Assembly (NCBI RefSeq): GCF_002934325.1
Contig: NZ_PTIV01000004.1
Coordinates: 62,001-126,000, forward strand
Source of the DNA: Marinobacter persicus
Lineage (GTDB): Bacteria > Pseudomonadota > Gammaproteobacteria > Pseudomonadales > Oleiphilaceae
Length of the DNA stretch: 64,000 bases
Direction of reading: 5' to 3'
Position 1 is the first letter of the stretch; each line of letters opens with the position of its first letter. Below the pieces are notes generated by a model. The model was given only the letters and a program-made list of their open reading frames with translations. It ran no database searches and was not told where the DNA came from. The position numbers were made by a program, and so were the translations under genes. Positions 24,717 through 33,936 of the stretch are shown here, piece after piece.

Positions 24717-26024
24717 CTAATCAGGCGCCAGGAAAGCATCCACAAAATTCTGGTAATCCTGCTCCACACACTCGCCATAGTGGATGGCAATGGCCTGGAT
24801 TAGCTGCACGAACTCCCGCTCACGTTTGAACGTCAAACGCTGGAGTGTCTGCTCAAACAGGAACGGCTCCTCCTCGTTGAGCCCACGACTGGCGCGCTTA
24901 TGCTCCGTCGCCAGTACTTCGCCCCAGGTCGCCGCCATTTTCTTCAGGTGGCTTTTCTTGGTGAGCTTGCCCGTGTCGAAATCGTCTTTGAAGGGTGAAC
25001 GCTCTCTCACGGAAAACACCTTGCCATCCAGCTCCAGCCACCCAAGATATTGGTCCGGGTGTTCCGCCAGGGCATGGAAAGCCTGGGCGTGGCGCTCGCC
25101 TTCGCTGGGATAGGCATTGGCGTAGGCCTCGCGTTCCTCTTCGGACATGGCCAGTAACAGCGCCGGACCAACCTGCTCCTTGATGTCCAGGATAATGTCG
25201 TCGCCCTCATCGCCCTCTTCGCCTTCAATCAGTGCATAGTACCGTGTGGTACCCAGTGAGCCCGTACCAGCACTGACCCGACGAGCGACATCCTTAAGCT
25301 GGAAAAAGTCACTGCTGACGCCCTCCCGGGCGGCCCGGTAGGTTTCAAACGCCTCGATAAACCGTTTTCGGCCCTGCGGCGAGAGCCGGCGCAGTTTGGG
25401 CAGGGTGGTGTCAAAGACTCGCTTGCCGTTTTTCTGCAGCCGGGTCCATTTCTCCAGCATCTTGCCCCGGCCTTTTTTCTTGTCGACTTTCTTAAGAAAT
25501 TTTTTCAGCGGCTTGTCGGCGGTTTTCCGGGTGAAGTGCACTTCCTCATCCAGATCGTTGTCCTGATAGTCGGTGGCCATCGCCAGATAGGCCTCGGCCA
25601 GCTGCTCCAGGGCATCCAGGCAATCGTCACCGTCAAAGCGGCCATTTTCCCGGGTATCGAGAACCAGGCTGACCGCAAGCCGCCAGAGATCGTATTGGTA
25701 ATCGCTGACCACCGCATCGTCAAAATCATCCAGCCCGTAGATCACGTCGCCATCATGGTTGGCAAAGGCACCGAAGTTATAGACATGGGCATCGCCCTGA
25801 ATCCAGGTCTGGGAGCCCGGCACCCCCCCGAACAGCGAGAAGCGCCAGTCATTAAACATATCCTGCCAGAACAGATGGCTGGTGCCCCGGAAGAACCGGT
25901 AAGGCGATTCCGCCATGAGCTGGTATTTCTGCTGCCTGTCGGCATTGGCCAGACTGCTGTTATTTTTCTCGATGGCACGAATGACCTGGTGCCGGCGGTT
26001 ATGAAGAGTCAGATCCTTGATCAT
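24717..26024 (-). CDS. DUF2252 family protein
   Basis: Product of 435 residues. Recognisable DUF2252 blocks: MAESPYRFFRGTSHLFWQD near residue 35, GDAHVYNFGAFANHDGDVIYGLDDFDDA (about 77-105) with its H-x-x-N and D-x-D-D residues as in kinase-like catalytic loops, and GLNEEEPFLFEQTLQRLTF near the end. The family has distant similarity to aminoglycoside phosphotransferase/protein-kinase folds; its substrate is not known. It is the last gene of a minus-strand run that also holds a fructosamine kinase and a ROK sugar kinase, consistent with another small-molecule kinase. Confidence 0.85.
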   Translation of the reverse strand: MIKDLTLHNRRHQVIRAIEKNNSSLANADRQQKYQLMAESPYRFFRGTSHLFWQDMFNDWRFSLFGGVPGSQTWIQGDAHVYNFGAFANHDGDVIYGLDDFDDAVVSDYQYDLWRLAVSLVLDTRENGRFDGDDCLDALEQLAEAYLAMATDYQDNDLDEEVHFTRKTADKPLKKFLKKVDKKKGRGKMLEKWTRLQKNGKRVFDTTLPKLRRLSPQGRKRFIEAFETYRAAREGVSSDFFQLKDVARRVSAGTGSLGTTRYYALIEGEEGDEGDDIILDIKEQVGPALLLAMSEEEREAYANAYPSEGERHAQAFHALAEHPDQYLGWLELDGKVFSVRERSPFKDDFDTGKLTKKSHLKKMAATWGEVLATEHKRASRGLNEEEPFLFEQTLQRLTFKREREFVQLIQAIAIHYGECVEQDYQNFVDAFLAPD

Positions 26025-26063
26025 GGTGGCTCCTGATTGCCTGAGGGAGATGTGCGGGCTTGG

Positions 26064-26822
26064 CTAATGATTCAATGAGGCTTCCAAACTTAGCAGCAGT
26101 TGTCGGCACTGACCAAGATAACCACTGCCAAACAGATTGTAGTGATTCAGGGCATGGTAGAGATTGTAGATGTCTTTTTTTACGGCGTAGGCACTGGTGC
26201 GGGGCCAAACCGAGTCGTAGGCCTGGTAAAAATCACTGGTAAAACCGCCGAAGAATTCGGTCATCGCCAGGTCGGCTTCCCGGTCTCCGTAATAGACGGC
26301 TGGGTCAATCAACCAGGCCTTCTTCCTGTCGAACAGGGCATTGCCCGCCCAAAGGTCCCCGTGTAACAGACTGGGCCGAACGCAGTGTTCATTCAGAAAG
26401 CCTTCAAGGGCGTCACTGTTACGCGCCAGGACTCCCTGAAACTCGTTTCTCAACTTCGCATCCTGTATGCGGGATATCTGATAGCCCAGCCGGTCGTCCC
26501 GAAAAAACTCACCCCAGTTGTCACACCATCGGTTTTTCTGTGGAGACAACCCAATGTAGTTATCATGCCCAAGGCCATAACATGACTGGGGCAGTTTGTG
26601 CAGGCAAGCGAGGCCTTCGCCCAGGGCAGACATCAAAGCGGGCGTTGGCTGGGCTTGTTCAATATGGGGTATAACCAGTTCCCGTTCGCTGACAGAAATA
26701 ACCTTTGGTACCGCCAAGGCCGCGCATCCCGTATTGGCAACGCCGGCACGCAACAGCTCCAACCCTTCCGCTTCGCACTTCAACGCATCTTCGAATGGCG
26801 ATGTATTGGTCTTTCGAAACAT
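26064..26822 (-). CDS. Fructosamine kinase family protein
   Basis: About 252 residues. Family members phosphorylate sugars attached to amines (ketosamines), which destabilises glycation adducts. The APH-like fold shows LLHGDLWAGNALFDRKKAWLIDPAVYYGDREADLAM, containing the catalytic H-G-D-L-W-x-G-N and the D-P-A metal motif. The N-terminal lobe has FEDALKCEAEGLELLR. ATG 26822 is taken as the start; a GTG at 26828 abuts the upstream stop. It sits 6 bp after the DUF2897 gene, and co-transcription is nearly certain. Confidence 0.88.
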   Translation of the reverse strand: MFRKTNTSPFEDALKCEAEGLELLRAGVANTGCAALAVPKVISVSERELVIPHIEQAQPTPALMSALGEGLACLHKLPQSCYGLGHDNYIGLSPQKNRWCDNWGEFFRDDRLGYQISRIQDAKLRNEFQGVLARNSDALEGFLNEHCVRPSLLHGDLWAGNALFDRKKAWLIDPAVYYGDREADLAMTEFFGGFTSDFYQAYDSVWPRTSAYAVKKDIYNLYHALNHYNLFGSGYLGQCRQLLLSLEASLNH

Positions 26823-26828
26823 GAACAC

Positions 26829-27011
26829 TCACCAGTCGTCTTTTTGTTCTCTCTCTCGCTCGTCTTCTTTTTCGGCTTCCGCCTTACGCTTTCGAACCTT
26901 TTCGAGCTTTTCCTTTGGAACCTTTATATTGCCAGCGTCTTTCAGCAACAAGAGGCTGCCAATCACCATCGCAAAGGCGCCCAGAATAAAAAGCCATCCA
27001 ATCATGGGCAT
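26829..27011 (-). CDS. DUF2897 family small membrane protein
   Basis: Product of 60 residues: one N-terminal transmembrane helix (about 3-23, IGWLFILGAFAMVIGSLLLL) followed by a highly charged Lys/Glu/Arg tail likely to lie in the cytoplasm. A perfect AAAGGAGGTG ribosome-binding site precedes the ATG, which overlaps the 3' end of the ROK gene by 10 bp. Function unknown; the arrangement suggests a small membrane anchor or regulator tied to the sugar-kinase operon. Confidence 0.75.
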   Translation of the reverse strand: MPMIGWLFILGAFAMVIGSLLLLKDAGNIKVPKEKLEKVRKRKAEAEKEDEREREQKDDW

Positions 27012-27949
27012 GGTCCACCTCCTTTAACTGCCACATCGGGCTGCACCGCCAGCCAGGCCGCCCCGCGTACCCCACTGGAATCACCATGCATGGCCTGTCG
27101 AATGGGCGTGCTGAACTCACCACCGAATACATACCTTGGCAAACGTTCCGGCAAATGTTGATACAGCTCCGGAAGGTTGCTCACTCCGCCTCCCAGAACA
27201 ATCACATCCGGGTCCAACAGGTTAATGGCTCCGGCCAGGCCACGGGTCAGGTGTTCCAGATAACGATTCATGGTTTCACCAGCCTTGTGGTCACCCGCCC
27301 TCGCTGCCTGGGCAATGTCCGGCGCCGCCATCGTCTTATTCCATAATAGTTGATGAGTCAGTGTCATACCCGTGCCGGAAAGGAAGGTCTCATTACAGCC
27401 GGACTGACCACAGAAGCAGGAGCGTTGGTCGAGCTCTTTCTGGGGTGTCCAGGGCGTGGGGTTATGACCCCATTCGCCGGACACCCCATTGGGGCCGGTC
27501 AGCAACCGCCCATCAACACTGATACCGGAACCACAACCGGTCCCCAGGATGGCGGCGAAGACGACGCCAGCGCCCTGCCCCGCGCCATCGGTAGCTTCAG
27601 ACAGCGCCAGACAGTTGGCATCGTTGGTGACGGTAACCGCCCTGGACAGTATGTCCGACAGATCATCGGGAAGATTGCGGCCATTCAGGCAAGGGGTGTT
27701 GGAGTTTTTTACCTTTCCGGTGACGCCGGAGACACTGCCGGGGATGCCGACCCCCACGGGCAGATCCCGCTCCCCAGACTGGCATTCCGCCTCCGTGACC
27801 AGATCCCTGATGGTGGCCAGAACCGCCTGGTAATCCTCACGAGGCGTGGGCACGCGCTTACGGAAATGCGCGTGGCTGTCCTTGTCCAACAGAATCGCTT
27901 CGGTTTTGGTGCCACCGAGATCCACACCGATCATCCAGGATGAATGCAT
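27002..27949 (-). CDS. ROK-family sugar kinase (fructokinase-like)
   Basis: Product of 315 residues. It opens with the ATP-binding MIGVDLGGTKTEAILLD. The ROK signature and zinc site are intact: GEWGHNPTPW (zinc His) and CFCGQSGCNETFLSGTGM (cysteines), with VILGTGCGSGISVDG before them. The C-terminal DPDVIVLGGGVSN is the adenosine motif. It closely resembles Mak-type fructokinases or N-acetylhexosamine kinases; fructose is the best guess but is not proven. It heads the operon with DUF2897, fructosamine kinase and DUF2252. Confidence 0.88.
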   Translation of the reverse strand: MHSSWMIGVDLGGTKTEAILLDKDSHAHFRKRVPTPREDYQAVLATIRDLVTEAECQSGERDLPVGVGIPGSVSGVTGKVKNSNTPCLNGRNLPDDLSDILSRAVTVTNDANCLALSEATDGAGQGAGVVFAAILGTGCGSGISVDGRLLTGPNGVSGEWGHNPTPWTPQKELDQRSCFCGQSGCNETFLSGTGMTLTHQLLWNKTMAAPDIAQAARAGDHKAGETMNRYLEHLTRGLAGAINLLDPDVIVLGGGVSNLPELYQHLPERLPRYVFGGEFSTPIRQAMHGDSSGVRGAAWLAVQPDVAVKGGGPCP

Positions 27950-28041
27950 AGTCGAGCTTACCTTGATGAACTATTCCTGAAACATGGCTGGTTCTGGTTA
28001 TAATCGCCCCATTCACTGATGGCCGAACGAGCCCACCCATT

Positions 28042-28842
28042 ATGAAAAAAACGCTGGACCTGACTGCCCAAAAACCGCAACTGGCGGTGGACCTCCTGGC
28101 TGAAGCATCAGGCCTGTCCAAGCAGCGTATCAAGGATGCCATGGCCAAGGGCGCCTGCTGGTGGACCTCAAAAGGCAAGCAGGTGCGGCTTCGCAAGGCC
28201 AAGCGGTCCCTGCAGCCCGGTACGCGGGTCCAGCTTTTCTACGATGATCAGGTACTTGCCCGAAAACCGCAAGTTCCCACGTTGATTGAAGACAAAGGCA
28301 GGTACAGTGTCTGGCACAAACCCCACGGCCTGCTGTCACAGGGTTCCCAATGGGGGGATCATTGCAGCTTGCTGCGTTTGGCCGAGGTCACCCTGAACAA
28401 GCCCTGTTTTCTGGTGCACCGGCTCGATGGTGAGGCCGCAGGGTTAATGCTGGTGGCGCACGACAGCAAGGCTGCCGGTGCGCTGTCTGCGCTGTTCTCC
28501 GGCCGCGATGTCACCAAGGTTTATCAAGCTGAAGTGACCGGCATTCTTGAGGCAGACGATCAGGTGATCGATGTTGCCCTGGATGGCAAGCCCTCTGTAA
28601 GCCGGGTTACCACACTGGAGGTTGATGAGGAGAGAAATACCAGCAAGGTATCTGTCGCGATTGAAACCGGTCACAAGCACCAGATACGCAGGCACCTGGC
28701 TGGGCTGGGGCATCCGATTGTTGGTGATCGCCTCTACGGCAAACCAGATAGGACGGGTCTGCAGCTCGAAGCGGTTTACCTGGCGTTCACCTGCCCGCTG
28801 ACGCAAACACCGCAGGTGTTTGGCTCACGACCGGAGCAGTGA
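28042..28842 (+). CDS. RluA-family RNA pseudouridine synthase
   Basis: Product of 266 residues. An S4-like N-terminal region (about 14-70) is followed by the catalytic domain with WHKPHGLLSQ, then HRLDGEAAGL with the catalytic Asp129. Most relatives read HRLDxxTSG, so E-A-A replaces the usual T-S region. The late motif GHKHQIRRHLAGLGHPIVGDRLYG is intact. It isomerises uridine in rRNA or tRNA; the exact site cannot be told. Its short S4 region and truncated C-terminus place it among the smaller RluA/TruC relatives. It is convergent with the epimerase gene, 6 bp away. Confidence 0.85.
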   Translation: MKKTLDLTAQKPQLAVDLLAEASGLSKQRIKDAMAKGACWWTSKGKQVRLRKAKRSLQPGTRVQLFYDDQVLARKPQVPTLIEDKGRYSVWHKPHGLLSQGSQWGDHCSLLRLAEVTLNKPCFLVHRLDGEAAGLMLVAHDSKAAGALSALFSGRDVTKVYQAEVTGILEADDQVIDVALDGKPSVSRVTTLEVDEERNTSKVSVAIETGHKHQIRRHLAGLGHPIVGDRLYGKPDRTGLQLEAVYLAFTCPLTQTPQVFGSRPEQ

Positions 28843-28848
28843 CCGGTC

Positions 28849-29856
28849 TCAGACCTGGTAGAAACCCCGGTACCAGTCCACGAAGCGGCCAATGCCTTCT
28901 TCCACGGGTGTCGCAGGCTTGTAGCCAACATCGTTGATCAGGTCGTCCACATTGGCGTAGGTGGCCGGCACGTCCCCGGGCTGCATCGGCAGCAGGTTCT
29001 TCTCGGCTTTTTTGCCAGTCCGCTCTTCGATGATTTCAATAAAACGGGACAACTCCACCGGGTTGTTGCTGCCGATGTTGTAGAGCCGGTACGGCGCCTT
29101 ACTGCTGCTGGGGTCCGGCTGGTCACCGCTCCAGTCGGCATTGGGTTCCGCCACGTTATCGAGGGTGCGAACAACACCTTCCACGATGTCATCGATGTAG
29201 GTGAAGTCCCGCTTGTGGTGGCCGTGGTTGAATACATCAATCGGCTCGCCGGCCAGGATCTTCTTGGTAAAGATAAACAGGGCCATGTCCGGACGGCCCC
29301 AGGGACCGTACACGGTAAAGAACCGCAGGCCGGTGGTGGGCAGGTTATACAGGTGGCTGTAGGTGTGCGCCATCAGCTCATTGGCTTTCTTGGAGGCGGC
29401 GTACAGGCTCAGGGGATGGTCCACATTGTCGTGGACCGAAAACGGCATGGTTTCGTTGGCGCCGTACACCGAACTGCTGGAGGCATATACCAGGTGCTCC
29501 ACCTTGTTATGGCGGCAACCTTCCAGGATATTCATGAAGCCAACCAGGTTGGCGTCCACGTAGGCGTTGGGATTCTGGATGGAGTAGCGGACGCCGGCCT
29601 GGGCGGCCAGATGCACCACGCGCTCGGGTTGATAGTCCCGAAACAGGGCTTCCATGGCGTTGCGGTCCGCCACGTCCTTGCGGATTTCCGTAAAGCCGGG
29701 CTTGTCCAGCAGCCTGGCCAGGCGCGCTTCCTTGAGGCGGACGTCGTAGTAGTCATTGACGTTGTCCACGCCAATGACTTCATCCCCCCTATCCAGCAAG
29801 CGGTGGGCCAGGTGTGAGCCGATAAAACCGGCAGTTCCGGTAACCAGAATCCTCAA
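28849..29856 (-). CDS. NAD-dependent UDP-sugar epimerase (UDP-glucuronate 4-epimerase-like)
   Basis: Product of 335 residues in the extended SDR family. The Rossmann motif is [12 protein letters not shown] and the catalytic Tyr-x-x-x-Lys lies in [40 protein letters not shown]. That stretch together with [19 protein letters not shown] is typical of capsule proteins of the UDP-GlcA to UDP-GalA epimerase group. Product sugars would go to lipopolysaccharide or exopolysaccharide. It is transcribed 12 bp after the barrel gene; the functional link between them is not obvious. Confidence 0.85.
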   Translation of the reverse strand: MRILVTGTAGFIGSHLAHRLLDRGDEVIGVDNVNDYYDVRLKEARLARLLDKPGFTEIRKDVADRNAMEALFRDYQPERVVHLAAQAGVRYSIQNPNAYVDANLVGFMNILEGCRHNKVEHLVYASSSSVYGANETMPFSVHDNVDHPLSLYAASKKANELMAHTYSHLYNLPTTGLRFFTVYGPWGRPDMALFIFTKKILAGEPIDVFNHGHHKRDFTYIDDIVEGVVRTLDNVAEPNADWSGDQPDPSSSKAPYRLYNIGSNNPVELSRFIEIIEERTGKKAEKNLLPMQPGDVPATYANVDDLINDVGYKPATPVEEGIGRFVDWYRGFYQV

Positions 29857-29868
29857 GATTTTCTCTCC

Positions 29869-30594
29869 CTAGAACGCCACGCCCGCGCTGATGAACGGGC
29901 CGTCGATTTCCACGTCCAGGCGGTCATCGTCGTCTTCATAGTCAATGGCCATCTGGCGATAACCGGCACGTACCTGCAGCATGGCAAACTCGTACTGACC
30001 GTAGGCGTTGAAGTCGTGCACCGAGTCGCCGTCATAGCTGATCAGGTTGCCTTCGGCACCCACCGAAACACCGGTAAACGGCAGATCAAAGCGGGCGGCG
30101 AGGTAACCCATGGGGATCAAGCCATCAATTTCAGTTTTTGAAGACGTAACACCAGCTTTTTGAACGACTAATTCGCCCTCCAAATCACGAGCCGTCAAGC
30201 CTAGATCCAAGTTGACCCAATTATCCAGAACTTCGTAGTAGAAAGTCAGGTCCAGCTGTTCGAGATCGAGATCGGACTGCACTTCACCAGCGGGAACGCC
30301 ATCAAATGATGTCGTCAGCTGCCCACGACCACTCTGCTCAATCAGAGTGTAGTTCAGCTTCACATTGGGCAGCACAGGAACAGGGTGTTCCACGTAAACG
30401 GAAGCGTTGGCATTGGTGTCACTGTCGAGGTTGAGCTGGTTATCGACATCCACGATGTCGTTGTTGGTGCCAGCTTTACCGGACAGATCCGAGTCCCAAT
30501 AGTTAACACTGGCACCCAGCCCGACCACGTCTGCCTGGGCCAACGGTGCCGCAAGCACCAGCGAACCACTTAGGGCAATCATCAGTTTACGCAT
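29869..30594 (-). CDS. Outer-membrane beta-barrel protein, TIGR04219-like
   Basis: Product of 241 residues: a signal peptide (MRKLMIALSGSLVLAAPLAQA, cleavage near residue 21) followed by VGLGASVNYWDSDLSG and regular amphipathic strands ending in a typical ISAGVAF terminal strand with a C-terminal Phe. It matches the TIGR04219 family of uncharacterised gammaproteobacterial barrels. No function can be given. It lies between purC and the epimerase gene on the same strand. Confidence 0.82.
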   Translation of the reverse strand: MRKLMIALSGSLVLAAPLAQADVVGLGASVNYWDSDLSGKAGTNNDIVDVDNQLNLDSDTNANASVYVEHPVPVLPNVKLNYTLIEQSGRGQLTTSFDGVPAGEVQSDLDLEQLDLTFYYEVLDNWVNLDLGLTARDLEGELVVQKAGVTSSKTEIDGLIPMGYLAARFDLPFTGVSVGAEGNLISYDGDSVHDFNAYGQYEFAMLQVRAGYRQMAIDYEDDDDRLDVEIDGPFISAGVAF

Positions 30595-30620
30595 ATCTCA
30601 CCTTTGCCTTTGTCCGGTTT

Positions 30621-31334
30621 TCAGTCGAAGTTGATACCCAGGCGACGGCCCACTTCTTCGTAGGTCTCAATCACATCACCCAATCCCTGACGGAAGCGGT
30701 CCTTATCCATCTTCTTGCGGGTTTCCTTGTCCCAGATCCGGCAGCCATCGGGGCTGAATTCGTCGCCCAGGACGATTTCGCCGCCACTGCGACCAAACTC
30801 AAGCTTATAATCCACCAACAACATACCGGCATCCAGGAACAGGTTCTTAAGAACCTCATTGACCCGATAGGTCAGCTCTTTCATGTGAGCCAGTTCCTGT
30901 TCACCCGCCCAGCCGAAGGTCACTGCCAGAGACTCGTTGACCATCGGGTCATGCAATTCATCGTTTTTAAGGAACAGCTCATACGTCGGCGGATTGAGGT
31001 CCTGGCCCTCTTCCACCCCCAGACGACGGCAAAGACTGCCGGCCGAGACATTACGCACCACGCATTCCACCGGAATCATATCCAGCTTCTTGACCAGTGA
31101 TTCGGTATCCGACAGCAGTTTTTCGAAATGGGTGGGTACGCCGGCGGCTTCCAGCTTCTCCATGATAAAGGCATTGAACTTGTTGTTGACCATGCCTTTG
31201 CGGTCGAGCTGTTCTTTCTTTTCACCATCAAAGGCCGAGGTGTCATCGCGGAATACCAGAACAAACCGCTCCGGGTCGTCGGTCCGGTAAACTGACTTGG
31301 CCTTGCCGGCATAAAGCTCTTCACGCTTTTCCAT
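30621..31334 (-). CDS. purC: Phosphoribosylaminoimidazole-succinocarboxamide synthase
   Basis: Product of 237 residues, the E. coli-like length. It joins aspartate to CAIR in purine synthesis, using ATP. It shows [33 protein letters not shown] at the start, [18 protein letters not shown] and [30 protein letters not shown]. It lies downstream of dapA and bamC in the same orientation, the conserved dapA-bamC-purC order of enterics and pseudomonads. Confidence 0.97.
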   Translation of the reverse strand: MEKREELYAGKAKSVYRTDDPERFVLVFRDDTSAFDGEKKEQLDRKGMVNNKFNAFIMEKLEAAGVPTHFEKLLSDTESLVKKLDMIPVECVVRNVSAGSLCRRLGVEEGQDLNPPTYELFLKNDELHDPMVNESLAVTFGWAGEQELAHMKELTYRVNEVLKNLFLDAGMLLVDYKLEFGRSGGEIVLGDEFSPDGCRIWDKETRKKMDKDRFRQGLGDVIETYEEVGRRLGINFD

Positions 31335-31376
31335 TACTTTCTCCAGACAGATAGCTGCGAACAGGGACTCGCCCTA

Positions 31377-32471
31377 TCAATACAAATTTTCAAACAATTG
31401 GGTGAGCAGATCCGCAGAGGTCAGCTCGCCATCATAAGCATCGGTTTGCTCGGCCGTCACACGCTGAACGTCACCGGCCTGCTCCACAAACACGGTGTGC
31501 GTGTGCAGCGGCTTGTCGTCATTACTGAACCACGACAACAGACCGGCTGAGCGCTCATCCTCGGTACGGAAATCCACCTGGAACCAGCCTTCGCTGCGGT
31601 TCAGATCCTGTACCTGGGCACCGATCTCCTCGAGGGAGCGATTCAGCTCCGCCCAGGTACGGCCATAATCCAGCGCCACGGTCACCGCCTGGGCCACGTC
31701 GTCATCACTGGAAATCAAACGTACCTTCGGCTCGGCCACCATGCCAGATGCTGCCCGAGAGAAAGACTTACTGTCTTCCCGGCCCTGCAGGTAGGCACCA
31801 AGATCCGCCAACAACGCTTTTTGCTGTTCAATGCGGGCGGCACTGGTTTCCCGATCCTGCCAGGCTACCAGTTCATCCGGTGCCTGATCCCGTTCCAGAA
31901 CGCGCATCCGGATTTCGGTGGTCTTGCGGCGAATACCAGGCGCCAGACGCATTTGCACGACTGTTTTGGGTTCATTGGCGTCCGGACTGTCCGGCAGACC
32001 GACCAGCTGGCGGCTGCGCTTACTGAAGTTCACCAGCTCACTTTGCTGGATACCCAGTTGCGGACTGTCGTAAGCCACTCCAAGACCGGATTCGCTCATC
32101 CAGCCACTCGCTGCCGGCCACAGGCGCCCCGGCACTTCATTGACCAGCAACCAGACACGACCGTCCAGCTCCTCGATCACATAATTCTGCTCAAGGATGT
32201 CGGAGGTCATGTCCGGCGGTTTGGGAATGGATGAAGGATACAGGCGACGGTTATCATCCGTGTTGATATCGCGAATAGGCATCGCCTGGTCAATACGGGA
32301 TGCTCGCGCTCCTTCAGGCACCGAAATGGGCTGGCCTTCGGGCGCATCCACGTAGCGTTCGGAACGGTCTTCAACCAGGCTGCAACCAGCCAGGGTAGCG
32401 AAAAGCAGAATCCCGGCCATGGGCCGGGACAGGGAAACAGTTTTAGTACGGGCTCCAGCAAGAACCTGCAT
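31377..32471 (-). CDS. bamC: Outer membrane assembly lipoprotein BamC
   Basis: About 364 residues from ATG 32471, which has GGAG 7 nt upstream; ten codons of extension to 32501 lack support. Lipoprotein signal with LFATLAGC (Cys30), then the unstructured, conserved BamC N-terminal stretch (SLVEDRSERYVDAPEGQPI, then VPEGA) that binds BamD, then two helix-grip domains. The BAM complex inserts barrels into the outer membrane. It is 35 bp downstream of dapA. Confidence 0.92.
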   Translation of the reverse strand: MQVLAGARTKTVSLSRPMAGILLFATLAGCSLVEDRSERYVDAPEGQPISVPEGARASRIDQAMPIRDINTDDNRRLYPSSIPKPPDMTSDILEQNYVIEELDGRVWLLVNEVPGRLWPAASGWMSESGLGVAYDSPQLGIQQSELVNFSKRSRQLVGLPDSPDANEPKTVVQMRLAPGIRRKTTEIRMRVLERDQAPDELVAWQDRETSAARIEQQKALLADLGAYLQGREDSKSFSRAASGMVAEPKVRLISSDDDVAQAVTVALDYGRTWAELNRSLEEIGAQVQDLNRSEGWFQVDFRTEDERSAGLLSWFSNDDKPLHTHTVFVEQAGDVQRVTAEQTDAYDGELTSADLLTQLFENLY

Positions 32472-32506
32472 CGGGTTACTCCGGTTAACGGGTGGTTGCA
32501 TGAGCT

Positions 32507-33385
32507 TCAGAGGACACCTGAAGCCTTGAGCGCTTCTTCCACCTCACCGTGGAACTTCTCACTCAGCGGCGTCAAAGGCAGACGGATGCCCTCGCTGATC
32601 ATGCCCATGCGGTGCAACGCCCATTTGACCGGGATCGGGTTCGCTTCCAGGAACAGCTTGCGGTTCAGCGGGCTCAACAGTTCATTCAGGCGCTGAGTTT
32701 CCTTTTCATCACCTGCAATCGCAGCGGCGCAAAGTTCGGACATTGCTTTAGGGGCCACGTTGGCAGTCACAGACACGTTGCCCTTGCCGCCAGCCAGCAT
32801 CAGTTCGGCAGCTGTGGCGTCGTCGCCGGAATAAACCGCCAGGCGGCCATCAAGGGCTTCGATCAGTTCGGCACCGCGAGGGATGTTACCGGTGGCGTCT
32901 TTGATGGCGACAATGTTGGGAATGTCGGCCAGACGCAGCACGGTTTCGTTCAGCATGTCGCAGGCGGTGCGTCCCGGCACGTTGTACAGCATCTGGTTCA
33001 TGCCCGGCACAGCCTCGGCAATGGCCTTGAAGTGCTGATACAGCCCTTCCTGTGTCGGCTTGTTGTAGTAAGGCACAACCAGCAGACAGGCGTCGGCACC
33101 CAGCTTTTCAGCTTCGCTGGTGAGCTCGATGGCTTCCCGGGTACTGTTGCCACCGGTACCGGCAATCACGGGGATTCGGCCGTTAACACGTTTTATGATG
33201 TGACCAATGGTCCGGATGTGTTCTTCCGGATCCAGGGTCGCGGACTCACCGGTGGTACCAACAGCGACAATACCATTGGTGCCGTTTTCAATATGAAACT
33301 CGACCAGTCTGTCCAGCTCTTCCCAGTGGATATCACCATTGGGATACATGGGCGTGACCAGTGCGACAAGGCTACCCGTAATCAT
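32507..33385 (-). CDS. dapA: 4-hydroxy-tetrahydrodipicolinate synthase
   Basis: Product of 292 residues, the first committed step of lysine and diaminopimelate synthesis (pyruvate plus aspartate semialdehyde). It is a TIM barrel of the NAL family: [14 protein letters not shown] near residue 43, [19 protein letters not shown], the tyrosine in [12 protein letters not shown], and the Schiff-base lysine in [11 protein letters not shown]. No lysine riboswitch or other leader structure is evident in the 74-bp gap to the divergent bcp gene. Confidence 0.97.
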   Translation of the reverse strand: MITGSLVALVTPMYPNGDIHWEELDRLVEFHIENGTNGIVAVGTTGESATLDPEEHIRTIGHIIKRVNGRIPVIAGTGGNSTREAIELTSEAEKLGADACLLVVPYYNKPTQEGLYQHFKAIAEAVPGMNQMLYNVPGRTACDMLNETVLRLADIPNIVAIKDATGNIPRGAELIEALDGRLAVYSGDDATAAELMLAGGKGNVSVTANVAPKAMSELCAAAIAGDEKETQRLNELLSPLNRKLFLEANPIPVKWALHRMGMISEGIRLPLTPLSEKFHGEVEEALKASGVL

Positions 33386-33459
33386 AAAAGCTCCGTCCGA
33401 ATAAAACCGATATGGTAATGTTGGGTTTGAACTGACACAAGAGAATTAAAGGAGATGTC

Positions 33460-33927
33460 ATGACATCCGTAGCACTGAACCAGCCGATCCCCGATTTCGA
33501 AGTTCCGGCAACCGGCGATCAGACCATACGCCCGGCAGATCTCCGGGGACGGAACATCGTCATCTATTTCTACCCGAAAGACAACACGCCGGGCTGCACC
33601 ACCGAAGGCCAGGACTTCCGGGACCGGATCACCGACTTTGAGGACCAGGACACGGTCATTCTCGGGGTCTCTCGTGACGGCCTGCGCGCCCATGAAAATT
33701 TCCGGTCCAAATACCAGTTTCCGTTTCACCTGATTTCAGACAAAGACGAAACCCTGTGCAAGCTATTCGACGTGATCAAGCTCAAAAAGTTGTATGGCAA
33801 AGAGCACATGGGCATTCAGCGCAGCACGTTCCTGTTCGACAAGGAAGGCGTGCTGCGTAACGAATGGCGAGAGGTCAAAGTGCCGGGCCACGTGGACGAG
33901 GTGCTGGAAACGGTTCGCCAGCTCTGA
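33460..33927 (+). CDS. bcp: Thioredoxin-dependent thiol peroxidase (BCP/PrxQ)
   Basis: Product of 155 residues. It reduces peroxides through the peroxidatic Cys46 in YFYPKDNTPGCTTEGQDFRD. The vicinal resolving cysteine at position 51 of many BCPs is absent; the only other cysteine is Cys100 (ETLCKLFDV). It may therefore work as a 1-Cys enzyme or through an intermolecular disulfide. GGAG lies upstream of the ATG. It is divergent from dapA. Confidence 0.93.
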   Translation: MTSVALNQPIPDFEVPATGDQTIRPADLRGRNIVIYFYPKDNTPGCTTEGQDFRDRITDFEDQDTVILGVSRDGLRAHENFRSKYQFPFHLISDKDETLCKLFDVIKLKKLYGKEHMGIQRSTFLFDKEGVLRNEWREVKVPGHVDEVLETVRQL

Positions 33928-33936
33928 GCTGGCGCT

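Noticed and set aside
33386..33459. Lysine riboswitch before dapA
   Set aside because: Gap to bcp is only 74 bp and shows no riboswitch-like structure.
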